Source: Alphaproteobacteria bacterium
GTDB taxonomy: Bacteria > Pseudomonadota > Alphaproteobacteria > Sphingomonadales > Sphingomonadaceae
NCBI GenBank assembly: GCA_030424845.1
Contig: JAUHWC010000005.1
Span: forward strand, 51,001 to 115,000
DNA length: 64,000 nucleotides
Direction of reading: 5' to 3'
How positions within the stretch are numbered: the stretch's first letter is position 1; the number at the start of each line of letters is the position of its first letter. Below are positions 10,343 to 20,188 of the stretch, piece by piece. The notes below the pieces were generated by a model. It was not told the origin of the DNA. It made no database searches and saw only the letters and a list, made by a program, of their open reading frames with translations. A program made the translations under genes and the position numbers.

Positions 10343-11971
10343 AGGCCCGCCGGACGCCGATGTGGCGAGGATGGTCCAGCCATAACCGTCCAGATACAAA
10401 GCCTCGTCTGCCTGCGCGGCCCCTTCGCCGAAGAGCAAGCTTGAACCGGAGAAATCGGCCATGCAGTCGTCCAGCCGCTTCTTCGCCCTGCTAAAGTTGA
10501 AGACGCAAAACAGCCTGTCTTCTCCGTCCGAGAGGCTCCAGGCGAGGACGTCACGGTCAGTCTCCAGCAGCGCAAGACTGCCCGTTCGCACACATCGACA
10601 ATTGCGGCGCCATGCGAGCAGTCTGCGATAGAGGTTTAACAATGATCCTTCGTCGCCGGTCTGCTGGTCAGCGGCCTTATCGACATGCGCATCGCCAATC
10701 GGCAACCAGGTCTTCCCCGCCTCGCTGAACCCTGCATTCGTGCGTCCCGCCTCCCACACCATCGGTGTGCGACAACCGTCGCGGCCCTTGCCCCTTGGCC
10801 ACATGGCGATGCCTTCAGGATCGCGCAGTTCCTCGAAGGTCAGTTCGACCTGCTCAAGTCCCAGTTCTTCGCCCTGATAGATGCAGATCGGCCCCGGCAG
10901 GCAGGCGTGAAAAGCTGCAAACATGCGCAATTGCGCGGGATCGGGCTGTCCGCCGGTCCACCGCGTAGCAACGCGCGGCACGTCGTGGTTTCCGATAGCC
11001 CAGACAGGAGTCCCCTCGCCTGCTTCGATCCATGTCTGCAGGATGGCGCGCAGGCGTTCGGGTGAAGCGTCGGGCGTGAGCAGGTCGAAACTGTAGGCCA
11101 TGTGCAACAGCCCGTCCCCGGCGGTGTACTCGATCTGGCGCTCCATGCCCTTGTCGTCGCCAATCTCGCCCAGCAGCAATCGGCCACCGTAACACTCCGC
11201 AAGCTGGCGCAGCCGGGCGAGGAAAGGAAGATTTTCGGGTTGGCTGCGGCAATGGACATGCGCTTGCCAGTCGTGCGGCTTGGCCCCCTGCCAGCCGTCC
11301 TTGCGCACCGGATTGTCCTCCAGACCCGGACTGTGAAAGTAGAAGTTGCAGACGTCGAGACGGAAGCCGTCGACCCCAAGATCGAACCAGAAGCGAGCAA
11401 TGTCCAGAACGGCGTCCTGCACCTGCGGGTTGTGGAAGTTTAGGTCCGGCTGCGAGGCTAGGAAGTTGTGCAGGAAATACTGGTGGCGACCGGAGTCCCA
11501 GGTCCACGCAGGACCGCCAAAGACCGAGAGCCAGTTGTTCGGCGGTGAGCCATCCGGTTTTGCATCGGCCCAGACGTACCAGTCGGCCCTTGGGTTGCTG
11601 CCGTCCGCCCTGCTCTGCACGAACCATGGGTGCTGGTCCGACGTATGTGACCAGACGTGGTCGATGATCACTTTCAGCCCCGCAGAATGGCATTCGGCGA
11701 GCAAGTTGCGGAAATCGTCCAGCGTACCGAAGATCGGATCGACGTCGCGGTAGTTCGCAACATCATAGCCAAAGTCCTTCATCGGACTGGGGTAGAAGGG
11801 CGAAATCCAGACAGCGTCCACGCCCAGCGCGGCAATGTAGTCAAGACGCTGGCGGATCCCTTCGAGGTCGCCGATACCGTCGCCGTTGCTGTCGTGGAAA
11901 GAGCGCGGGTAAATCTGGTAAATGGAACAGCCGTCGAACCATCGGCTCAGGCCAGGACCTTTCCCCTTCAT
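10334..11971 (-). CDS. GH13 family alpha-glucosidase-like enzyme
   Basis: IYQIYPRSFHDSNGDGIGDLEGIRQRLDYIAALGVDAVWISPFYPSPMKDFGYDVANYRDVDP; GFRLDVCN; IGNHDVPR. Confidence 0.94.
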   Translation of the reverse strand: MKGKGPGLSRWFDGCSIYQIYPRSFHDSNGDGIGDLEGIRQRLDYIAALGVDAVWISPFYPSPMKDFGYDVANYRDVDPIFGTLDDFRNLLAECHSAGLKVIIDHVWSHTSDQHPWFVQSRADGSNPRADWYVWADAKPDGSPPNNWLSVFGGPAWTWDSGRHQYFLHNFLASQPDLNFHNPQVQDAVLDIARFWFDLGVDGFRLDVCNFYFHSPGLEDNPVRKDGWQGAKPHDWQAHVHCRSQPENLPFLARLRQLAECYGGRLLLGEIGDDKGMERQIEYTAGDGLLHMAYSFDLLTPDASPERLRAILQTWIEAGEGTPVWAIGNHDVPRVATRWTGGQPDPAQLRMFAAFHACLPGPICIYQGEELGLEQVELTFEELRDPEGIAMWPRGKGRDGCRTPMVWEAGRTNAGFSEAGKTWLPIGDAHVDKAADQQTGDEGSLLNLYRRLLAWRRNCRCVRTGSLALLETDRDVLAWSLSDGEDRLFCVFNFSRAKKRLDDCMADFSGSSLLFGEGAAQADEALYLDGYGWTILATSASGGPSG

Positions 11972-12963
11972 GTGGCTTGCTCATCGCTGTCGGGCGCCTC
12001 GAACTTGCTGCAAACCATATCCATGGCACGCTGCTGGCGAAGGATCGCCTCGCCTTCTGTTGGTAGCGGTGTGCCATCCGTAATCGCCTCGCAGACCGCT
12101 TTCAGCTGGTGCGCGAAGGTCGTGCCCGAACCCAGATCGAACGTCGCTATCTGCTTTCCGTTGAGCACGATACGACTGCCATCGTGCGGCGCGAGCGGGT
12201 TGGCGAAATCCAGCACGCCGCGCGAGCCCGTAACCCGCAGGCTGCGAACAAGCGGCTGCCCCGGTGCGATGGATGTGCGAAACCGACCGACGACACCTGA
12301 GGCAAAACGCAACTGCCCGGATACCGTCTCGTCCACCCCCGAAGCTGCTTTCGCGACCTCCACCTCCAGATGCGCAATCGATGTCGGATCGACGCTTTGC
12401 AGCCAGTGCAGCGGGTAGCATCCCAGATCGCGCATCGCGCCGCCACCAAGTTCGGGATTACGCTGAATCAACCCCTGATCGACCGGCAATTCGAGACTGA
12501 ATTCGGCGTCGACTTCCTCGATCTCGCCCAGCTCGCCGCGGCCGAGGACTTCAAGGAAACGGGCGAACGCCGGGTGATAGCGATGGTGCAGCGCCTCCAC
12601 GATCCGGACGCCGTTCTCCCTGCCCGCATTCAACATCGACTTCGCTTCGTCTGCGTTCATGGCGAAGGATTTTTCAACCAGCACGTGCTTGCCTGCCTGC
12701 GCAGCCGCGATGGTCCATTGTGCATGGTGAGTGATCGGCAGCGCGACATAGACGATGTCGACATCCGGCGAATTGATTACCGCCTCGTATCTCTCGCAGG
12801 CCTGGGGAATATCGTGACGTAGCGCAAAAGCCCGTGCCGTGTCGCCGGATCGCGCGCCGATGGCGGTGACGCGCGCCCGCTCCAGATCACGCGATGGCTC
12901 GATGATCGCACTCGGCGCGATCTTCGCGGCTCCTAGGATGCCAATCCGTAGTGCGTTCGTCAT
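11968..12963 (-). CDS. Gfo/Idh/MocA family oxidoreductase
   Basis: RIGILGAAKIAPSAIIEPSRD, VYVALPITHHAQWTIAAAQAGKHVLVEKSFAMN; ATG at 12963. Confidence 0.93.
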   Translation of the reverse strand: MTNALRIGILGAAKIAPSAIIEPSRDLERARVTAIGARSGDTARAFALRHDIPQACERYEAVINSPDVDIVYVALPITHHAQWTIAAAQAGKHVLVEKSFAMNADEAKSMLNAGRENGVRIVEALHHRYHPAFARFLEVLGRGELGEIEEVDAEFSLELPVDQGLIQRNPELGGGAMRDLGCYPLHWLQSVDPTSIAHLEVEVAKAASGVDETVSGQLRFASGVVGRFRTSIAPGQPLVRSLRVTGSRGVLDFANPLAPHDGSRIVLNGKQIATFDLGSGTTFAHQLKAVCEAITDGTPLPTEGEAILRQQRAMDMVCSKFEAPDSDEQAT

Positions 12964-13040
12964 GCCGTCCCTGCCTCGCTCTCTCATCCCAAGCCAGCAG
13001 CCGCGCCGACAGCCTTCGGAGTAGCAACGGCACAGGTTTA

Positions 13041-13056
13041 TTGCAATCGATTGTAA
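13041..13056. promoter_or_regulatory. Candidate LacI-family operator TTGCAATCGATTGTAA
   Basis: Palindromic core CAATCGATTG between divergent Gfo/Idh and MFS genes; core recurs at 18824-18833, 26724-26733 and 26747-26756. Confidence 0.8.
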
Positions 13057-13091
13057 TTTCGCTTACCCGAGGCAATCGGGAGAGAGAATCA

Positions 13092-14468
13092 ATGCTAGAC
13101 GATCGCAAGCCACACCTGCCTATCCGGCAGATTCTGAGCATGAATCTGGGGTTCTTGGGCCTGCAGTTCAGCTTCGGGCTGCAGCAGGGCAACATGGCAC
13201 CGATCTACTCGTTCCTCGGAGCGCAGGAGAGCGAGTTGCCGATGCTGCAACTGGCCGGACCTATTACTGGCCTCGTGATCCAGCCAATTGTCGGGGCGCT
13301 CAGCGACCGCACCCTGTCACGCTTCGGGCGCCGCACCCCCTATTTCCTGATCGGTGCAATCATGTGCGCGGTGGGCCTGTTCTTCATGCCGCTGTCAGCC
13401 TCGATCATGTCAGCAATGATCTGGTTGTGGATCCTCGATGCCGGCAACAACACCACCATGGAACCCTATCGCGCCTATGTTGCAGACCGGCTCAACCCCG
13501 AACAGCGACAGACGGGCTTCCTCACCCAAAGCGCCTTTACCGGCCTCGCCCAGATGCTGGCCTTCCTGACACCCTCGTTTCTCGTGCTGCTCGGCATGGA
13601 TCGCGACTGGGTGGACGAGCACAACATTCCCTATACCGTGCGCTCCGTCTTCTGGTTCGGAGCGGCGCTCTCGCTGATAACTATCGCCTGGTCGGTTTGG
13701 CGCGTTCCTGAACTACCGCTCACCACCAAAGAGCGCGAATGGATCAAGGAACAGCCCAAGGGCTTTGGCGCGACTTTCAAAGAAATAGGCTCGGCAATCC
13801 GCGAAATGCCCTCCCCCATGCGCAAGCTGGGGGTGATGATGCTTTTCCAGTGGTTCGCCATGTCGGGCTATTGGGGTTATGTCATCTATTCCATCAGCCG
13901 CAGCGTCTACGACACTTCTGATCCCACCAGCGACGGGTTCCGCCAGGCAGTGCTGACCAATGGCGAGATGGCAGCATTCTATAATGGTATCGCCTTCCTT
14001 GGCGCATTCGCCATGGTTCCGATTGCCAAGCGTATCGGAGCAGGCCCGCTGCATGCCCTGGCGCTCGTTGCTGGCGGCGTCAGCATGTTGCTGCTGCCGG
14101 AAGTATCCGACAAGGCCATACTGTTTGCGGTGATCCTCGGAGTGGGGCTTGCCTGGGGCAGCATCATGGGCAACCCCTACGTCATCCTCTCCAACTCAAT
14201 CCCGGATGAGCGGGTTGGTGTCTACATGGGAATCTTCAACATGATGATCGTCCTGCCGATGCTGCTGTTCGCATTCATCATGAGCTCGCTCAACCTCGGG
14301 ATCATCAACATCGGGCTCGGCGTGTATGAGAATGTTTTGGGCAACGATCCGCGCAATGTCCTGCGCGTTTCCGGCGTCTGCATGTTCGTGGCCGCTTTTG
14401 CCGTGCTCTGGGTACGCGAAGGCTGGCGCAAGGTTGCTGACGATCAAACCAGCGAGGCAGCAGCCTGA
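13092..14468 (+). CDS. MFS/GPH-like sugar transporter (SLC45/sucrose-transporter-like)
   Basis: LGFLGLQFSFGLQQGNMAPIYSFLGA, GPITGLVIQPIVGALSDRTLSRFGRRTPYFLIGA; ATG 13092. Confidence 0.88.
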   Translation: MLDDRKPHLPIRQILSMNLGFLGLQFSFGLQQGNMAPIYSFLGAQESELPMLQLAGPITGLVIQPIVGALSDRTLSRFGRRTPYFLIGAIMCAVGLFFMPLSASIMSAMIWLWILDAGNNTTMEPYRAYVADRLNPEQRQTGFLTQSAFTGLAQMLAFLTPSFLVLLGMDRDWVDEHNIPYTVRSVFWFGAALSLITIAWSVWRVPELPLTTKEREWIKEQPKGFGATFKEIGSAIREMPSPMRKLGVMMLFQWFAMSGYWGYVIYSISRSVYDTSDPTSDGFRQAVLTNGEMAAFYNGIAFLGAFAMVPIAKRIGAGPLHALALVAGGVSMLLLPEVSDKAILFAVILGVGLAWGSIMGNPYVILSNSIPDERVGVYMGIFNMMIVLPMLLFAFIMSSLNLGIINIGLGVYENVLGNDPRNVLRVSGVCMFVAAFAVLWVREGWRKVADDQTSEAAA

Positions 14469-14471
14469 ACC

Positions 14472-16604
14472 ATGTCGAAGTTCCACGTTCTTCACAGCCA
14501 TGAGGCCAGCCTTGTTGTCGAGCAGGGCGAAGATGGTTCACTGATCTGGCGCCATTGCGGGGCACGGGTCGATCCTGATGGCATAGTGCCGTTGGCAGAT
14601 GCACGCGGACCGGCCTCGTTCTCGCTTGATTGCGATGTGCCGCCGATGGGCGTCCTGCCCGGCGGAATCGGGAGTTTCGGGCCCTCCGCTCTTGCGTTGC
14701 GGGGCACGGACGGCGTGGCGCTCACTCTCGCGCATGGCCCGTTCGAGGTGATTGCTGACGAAGGCTCGCTGGAATTCACCGCCACTGACCCGGCCAGCGG
14801 GGCGTGTTTCCGGCAGGAAATCGCCGTATTGGAAGGCGGCGCTTTCCGCTTCGTCGCCGAAGTGCGCAACGATGGCAGTGAGCCGCTGGTGGTGGACAGC
14901 CTTGCGAGCGTCACCCTGCCGCTGCCTGCGCAATCGCGCCAGCTCGTCTCGTGGCGCGGGCGGCACAATGCCGAACTGGTCGAATGTATCGAGGTTATGC
15001 CTCAGCATCGCTGGGAACGCCGCACGCGGCGTGGGATCAGCGGGCATGGCGGCCCACCCGGCGTCTACGTCCTGGGCGAGGATGCCGGCTGGCATTCCGG
15101 GCTCGCCATCGCGGCGCAGCTCGTCTGGTCGGGCGACAGCAGCCTTGCCGTTGAGCGCGACGATGAAGGCTTCTGGACGATCTCCGCCCGCGCAAGCCTT
15201 GCCGGGGGAGAGATCGTGTTGGCGCCCGGCAAGGTATACCGGACGCCTGCTGCGCTCGTTGCGATTTCCAGCCGTGGCCGCAACGGTGCGATGGCGCAGC
15301 AGCACGGTGCCGTGAGGGGACTGATGAACTGGCCGAGCGGCGAAATGCGCCCTCGCCCTGTCCACCTCAACAGCTGGGAAGCCTGCTATTTCGACCACAA
15401 CCATGCGCGGATCATGCAACTGGCGAAGGCCGGCGCCGACATCGGTATCGAGCGCTTCGTGCTGGACGATGGCTGGTTCAAGGGACGGCGTGATGACACC
15501 GCCGGGCTTGGCGACTGGGAGGTTGATCGCGCCATTTATCCGGACGGCCTCGTGCCGCTCGCGCAGGAGATAGAGCAGCTGGGCCTCGAGTTCGGCCTGT
15601 GGGTCGAGCCCGAGATGATCAACCCCGATAGCGACCTTTACCGGGCACACCCCGATTGGGCGCTGGCACAGCGCGGCACTGCCGGGCCGACCGCACGCAA
15701 CCAGTTGGTGCTGGACATGCGCAAGCCCAAGGTGCGCGATCACTTGTTCGAGCGTCTGGACGCGATCCTGCGCGAAGTGCCGGTTGGATACCTGAAGTGG
15801 GACCACAACCGCGATCACACGCCGTCGGGCGGGACAGCGCAGACGCTGGGTACTTACGACCTGCTGCAACGCCTGCGCGCTGCGCATCCAGCCGTCGAGA
15901 TCGAAGGCTGCGCGGGCGGCGGCGGACGCAGCGATGCGGGCATGGCGCAATATGTGCACCGCTTCTGGACCAGCGACACCATCGACGGGGTCTCGCGTGT
16001 TACCATGCAGCGGGGCTTTCTCGCCTTCCTGCCGCCGGAGATCATGGGCTCGCACGTCGGTGCCAGCCCCGCGCATGCCACCGGGCGCAGCCAGTCGATG
16101 GCGTTCCGCTGTGCCATGGCCGCAATGGGACACCTTGGTGTCGAGCTTGATCCTGCTTCGGTTCCTGAGACGGATCGCATCGAACTCGCCGAGTGGATCG
16201 CCTTCTACAAGCAATGGCGCGACCTGCTGCATGGACAGCAGGTGATGCTGGGCACCGGCAGTGACGGGCTCGTCTGGCAGGCGCAGGGCAATGCCGAGCG
16301 AAAACTGTTGTTCTGTATTCGCACCGATCCGCCACAAGACCGACGGCCGCAGCCGCTCACCCTGCCATTTGCGGCACAGCAGGACAGGTGGAACGTGTCG
16401 CTGCTGAAGATTGCCGAAACACCGGAGCACCAGCCCCCACGGGCAAACATGTTCGCGCCATTACCGAGCAAGCCTGTGCCCCTTTCCGGAAGCTGGCTGG
16501 CCGAGGCCGGACTGCCGATCCCCGCCATGAAGGCCGAGAGCGTCGCCGTCTTCCTGCTGGAAGCCTCCACTTTACCAACCAAGAATAGCAAAGCCTGCCA
16601 GTGA
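14472..16604 (+). CDS. GH36 alpha-galactosidase
   Basis: NSWEACYFDHNHARIMQLAKAGADIGIERFVLDDGWF, FGLWVEPEMINPDSDLYR, YLKWDHNRDH, EGCAGGGGRSDAGMAQYVHRFWTSDTID. Confidence 0.95.
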   Translation: MSKFHVLHSHEASLVVEQGEDGSLIWRHCGARVDPDGIVPLADARGPASFSLDCDVPPMGVLPGGIGSFGPSALALRGTDGVALTLAHGPFEVIADEGSLEFTATDPASGACFRQEIAVLEGGAFRFVAEVRNDGSEPLVVDSLASVTLPLPAQSRQLVSWRGRHNAELVECIEVMPQHRWERRTRRGISGHGGPPGVYVLGEDAGWHSGLAIAAQLVWSGDSSLAVERDDEGFWTISARASLAGGEIVLAPGKVYRTPAALVAISSRGRNGAMAQQHGAVRGLMNWPSGEMRPRPVHLNSWEACYFDHNHARIMQLAKAGADIGIERFVLDDGWFKGRRDDTAGLGDWEVDRAIYPDGLVPLAQEIEQLGLEFGLWVEPEMINPDSDLYRAHPDWALAQRGTAGPTARNQLVLDMRKPKVRDHLFERLDAILREVPVGYLKWDHNRDHTPSGGTAQTLGTYDLLQRLRAAHPAVEIEGCAGGGGRSDAGMAQYVHRFWTSDTIDGVSRVTMQRGFLAFLPPEIMGSHVGASPAHATGRSQSMAFRCAMAAMGHLGVELDPASVPETDRIELAEWIAFYKQWRDLLHGQQVMLGTGSDGLVWQAQGNAERKLLFCIRTDPPQDRRPQPLTLPFAAQQDRWNVSLLKIAETPEHQPPRANMFAPLPSKPVPLSGSWLAEAGLPIPAMKAESVAVFLLEASTLPTKNSKACQ

Positions 16605-17740
16605 ACATGCAAACAGACCTTGAAGCAGGCCCGGCGGCACGGCCCGCCATTTCGCGCTGGCACATTGCGAAGCCCTGGCAGGCTGCGGAATTGCCGGTCA
16701 TTTCGGCAGCGGATGTCGCGCCAATCATTCCGGGGATCGACCTGTGGGATTGCTGGCCGCTGCAAAACGAAGACGGTTCGACGGCCCAGATCGGTGGCGC
16801 GCAGTTCTGGTTCTTCCTCGCGGCCCCTTGCTTCGATGATCCGGTGGAACGCCACTTCCATGCCCGCATTCGCCTGCTGAAACGGCACGACGGCGTGTGG
16901 ACCGATCTGGGCAATGCCATGCCCGACGGCTTCTCGCCCGGTCATGCCGAATGGGCCGGATCGTGCATGCTGGATGCGGACGGAAAAGGCGTCACGCTGT
17001 ACTTCACCACCGCCGGCTACCGCGGGCAAGGACCCGGCTTTCAGCAGCGCATGTTTGCCAGCCGGGGCACGCTGGATGCGTCAACCGGTCCGGGAAACTG
17101 GCAGGAATGCATCGAGCTTTTCCGTCCAGACGGCATGCTGTTCCAGCCTGCCAACAAGGCGGAAGGCGCACCCGGCACGATCAAGGCCTTTCGCGATCCG
17201 GCCTGGTTTCGTGACCCCGCTGACGGACAGGCCTACGTGCTGTTCACCGGCAGCGCGGGGTGGAGCGATGATCCCTTCAACGGGCTGGTCGGATTTGCCA
17301 GCGAGACTGACCATGGCTGGGAACTGGGCCAGCCGCTGATCGAGGCGGTGGGCGTCAACAACGAGCTGGAACGCCCGCACATCGTGATGCGAGGCGGCCT
17401 GTACTACCTGTTCTGGTCAACCCAGCGGCACACCTTTTCTCCCGAGGTCACAGCCGGTCCCAATGGCCTTTATGGCGCGGTGGCAGACAGCTTCACAGGT
17501 GAGTGGCGGCCGATCAACGGCAACGGGCTGGTGGTCGCCAATCCGGCCAGCGAACCGACGCAATCCTACAGCTGGTGGGTGACCGGCGAAGGCGAGGTGT
17601 GGAGCTTTATCGACTATTGGGGAATGCGCGGCCGCACGCTGGGCGACCATCCCGAATTGCTGCGCAGCCAGTTCGGGGGGACTCCAGCCCCGCGCTTCAG
17701 GCTGGCGTTCGATGGGAACAGCGTAACCCTTGCCGCCTAG
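16601..17740 (+). CDS. GH68 family fructosyl hydrolase/transferase (levansucrase-like)
   Basis: GIDLWDCWPLQNEDGS, FRDPAWFRDPADGQAYVLFTG, NNELERPHIVMRGGLYYLFWSTQ give the D / RDP / ERP positions of GH68. Confidence 0.87.
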   Translation: MNMQTDLEAGPAARPAISRWHIAKPWQAAELPVISAADVAPIIPGIDLWDCWPLQNEDGSTAQIGGAQFWFFLAAPCFDDPVERHFHARIRLLKRHDGVWTDLGNAMPDGFSPGHAEWAGSCMLDADGKGVTLYFTTAGYRGQGPGFQQRMFASRGTLDASTGPGNWQECIELFRPDGMLFQPANKAEGAPGTIKAFRDPAWFRDPADGQAYVLFTGSAGWSDDPFNGLVGFASETDHGWELGQPLIEAVGVNNELERPHIVMRGGLYYLFWSTQRHTFSPEVTAGPNGLYGAVADSFTGEWRPINGNGLVVANPASEPTQSYSWWVTGEGEVWSFIDYWGMRGRTLGDHPELLRSQFGGTPAPRFRLAFDGNSVTLAA

Positions 17741-18774
17741 GCGCTGGCCCTGACGATAAGTTCTGGCGACATGACAAGCGCCTCTGCCTCCGTCCCGGCG
17801 AGCCTTTGCATCAACCGTTCGACCATTTCCGCTGCGCCACCGGCGATGTTCTGACGTATCGTTGTCAGTTGAGGTACCGTGTGGCTGGCAAGCGGCAAGT
17901 CATCGAAGCCGATCACCGCGACATCGTCGGGCACCTTGATGCCGCGCTGGTCCAGCAGTCGGATCGCGCCCGTCGCGATCGTATCTGAAGCTGCAATGAT
18001 ACCATCGACACCCCGCTCGAGAGCCGCGAGGATTGCCGTCAGTTCATCGCTCATCTCTTCCATGGAAAGGTGGACGGGCAACTGCCGAAGATCCCCAAAT
18101 CCGTGATCGGCAACAAGGGCCGCTGCGCCGTGATAGCGTTCCTCGATTTCGATACCGGTGGTGTCCCCCAGGAACAGCAGGTTGCTCCGCCCCTTGCCGA
18201 TAAGGAATTCTGCGGCAAGCTGACCACCCGCTCGGTTGTCCGAACCGACGCTGCAATGAACCTGCCCGTCGCGATGACTGCCCCAAACCACCAGTGGGCG
18301 ATACTCGCCAGCAACCTCCTCAATGACGTCGAACTGGTCCGACTGGCCGATCATCAGCACGCCATCAATCATGCCCGAACTCACGATCCGCTCCAGCCAT
18401 GCAGGATCGTCCTGCGGAATGGCGCGCGACAGCATCAGGTCATAACCCCGTTCGGTCAGCTCGTCCGCCAGCGCGCCGAGCAAGGTCATGAAGAAGGGGT
18501 CCGAAACATGCTGTCGCCGATCATGGCCAAGCGGGATCACCACGGCGATCACACCGGTCTCCTGCCGCCGCAGCTTGCTGGCCATCTGGTTGACCCTGAA
18601 GCCATGCTCTCGCGCAAGGGCCTGTATCCGGTCCCGCGTCTTGGCATTCACCACCGACTTGTTGGCAAGCGCCCGCGACACCGTCCCCGCCGAAACGCCG
18701 GCGATGGCAGCCAGTTCGGCGATGTTGCGAATGCGCTTTGGCGAGGAACTGCGGTTATCAGAGGTATCTGTCAT
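17737..18774 (-). CDS. LacI family transcriptional regulator
   Basis: IRNIAELAAIAGVSAGTVSRALANKSVVNAKTRDRIQALAREHGF. Confidence 0.94.
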   Translation of the reverse strand: MTDTSDNRSSSPKRIRNIAELAAIAGVSAGTVSRALANKSVVNAKTRDRIQALAREHGFRVNQMASKLRRQETGVIAVVIPLGHDRRQHVSDPFFMTLLGALADELTERGYDLMLSRAIPQDDPAWLERIVSSGMIDGVLMIGQSDQFDVIEEVAGEYRPLVVWGSHRDGQVHCSVGSDNRAGGQLAAEFLIGKGRSNLLFLGDTTGIEIEERYHGAAALVADHGFGDLRQLPVHLSMEEMSDELTAILAALERGVDGIIAASDTIATGAIRLLDQRGIKVPDDVAVIGFDDLPLASHTVPQLTTIRQNIAGGAAEMVERLMQRLAGTEAEALVMSPELIVRASA

Positions 18775-18818
18775 CTTGCCCCGTGACTAAAACACTTGGC
18801 CGATAATTGCACTGGTTT

Positions 18819-18838
18819 TGCCACAATCGATTGTGGCA
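18819..18838. promoter_or_regulatory. Perfect 20-bp palindrome TGCCACAATCGATTGTGGCA, candidate LacI-family operator
   Basis: Perfect inverted repeat in the divergent lacI/GH32 intergenic region. Confidence 0.85.
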
Positions 18839-18871
18839 TTATCGAACCTTGCGATTGCACGAGAGAAAGCC

Positions 18872-20188
18872 TTGCGCCCCAGCTACCATTTCACGCCCGA
18901 GAAGAACTGGCTGAGCGATCCGAATGGCCTGGTTCACGACGGGCGGGACTGGCACATGTTCTACCAGTACAACCCCAATGACGAGGATTGGGGCGACATG
19001 TCCTGGGGCCATGCAATGAGCGCGGACCTTGCCAGCTGGCAAGAGCTTGAACCGGCGCTATTGTGCGATGACCGGGAGATGGTTTTCTCCGGCAGCGCCG
19101 TGATGGACCCAACCGGAACCGCCGGACTGGGCCATGATGCAATGATCGCCCTGTACACGGCGTGTTCTCGGGCGGAGCCGGTGCGACAGACGCAGGCTCT
19201 CGCGTGGAGCAATGACCTTGGCCAGAACTGGCAACAGCTTCAGTCCAATCCTGTCCTCGACTTAGGCCTTGCCGATTTTCGCGACCCCTTCGTCTTTCGC
19301 CACGCCGCAAGTCGGAGCTGGATCATGGTGGTCGCCCGGTCGACCGAGCAGGCGGCTGAGGTGTATCGCTCGCCCGACCTCCAGAATTGGGAACTGGCCT
19401 CAACGATCTCCGGCATGAGTGCAACCGGTCGCGTGTGGGAATGCCCGACCCTTATCGAACTTCCGGTCATCGGGACGAACCGCTCCCGCTGGCTGTTCAA
19501 GGTGGACGCGCTGCACGATGCACTGGGTTCTGGTGCGCTCTACCGTGTGGGCGATTTCGACGGTCGCAACTTCATTCCCGACGGCGACTGGCAAGTCCTC
19601 GACCATGGGCGGGATTTCTATGCTGCCATCGGCTGGAACGGCCCAAGAGACGATCAATCGCGGCCCGCATGGATTGGGTGGATGGGCAACCACGCCTACC
19701 AGGCGCGTCTTCCCAGGAAGGGCTGGCGTGGCGTGATGAGCCTGCCGCGCCGGATGGAACTGCGCGAAAGCGGCAACGAATTGCGCCTTGCCCAGACGGT
19801 CGAACCTTCGATCTGCAACCTGTTCGCTGATCCCGTTGCGATGACGGGCGACGAGACGACGGTGCCGGTCGCGTGCCGGATCGATCTGGCTGGCGACTTC
19901 CATGGCCAGTTGCATCTGGACGACAGCGGAGACAGCCGATTCACGGCGTTGGCGGACAACCAGCGATGGCAATTGCTGCGCGAGGACACGGCCCTCCCGT
20001 TCCTCGATGCCCGATCAGAAATGCAGCGCAGCGATGACGGGTTGAGCCTCTGGATCGACAGCGAAACGATTGAAGCGATCAGCTATGACGGCACGCAATG
20101 CGCCAGCTTCCAGCATCGTCCTGCCAGCGCGGCGCTGACCCTCGCCACAGACTGTCCGCAATGCGTTTCAATCGCCCGGCTGCGCTGA
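18872..20188 (+). CDS. GH32 family beta-fructosidase/invertase
   Basis: YHFTPEKNWLSDPNGLVHDGRDWHMFYQYNPNDEDWGDMSWGHAMS, FRDPFVF, WECPTLIELP; TTG start at 18872 inferred because the upstream ORF start overlaps the operator. Confidence 0.93.
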   Translation: MRPSYHFTPEKNWLSDPNGLVHDGRDWHMFYQYNPNDEDWGDMSWGHAMSADLASWQELEPALLCDDREMVFSGSAVMDPTGTAGLGHDAMIALYTACSRAEPVRQTQALAWSNDLGQNWQQLQSNPVLDLGLADFRDPFVFRHAASRSWIMVVARSTEQAAEVYRSPDLQNWELASTISGMSATGRVWECPTLIELPVIGTNRSRWLFKVDALHDALGSGALYRVGDFDGRNFIPDGDWQVLDHGRDFYAAIGWNGPRDDQSRPAWIGWMGNHAYQARLPRKGWRGVMSLPRRMELRESGNELRLAQTVEPSICNLFADPVAMTGDETTVPVACRIDLAGDFHGQLHLDDSGDSRFTALADNQRWQLLREDTALPFLDARSEMQRSDDGLSLWIDSETIEAISYDGTQCASFQHRPASAALTLATDCPQCVSIARLR

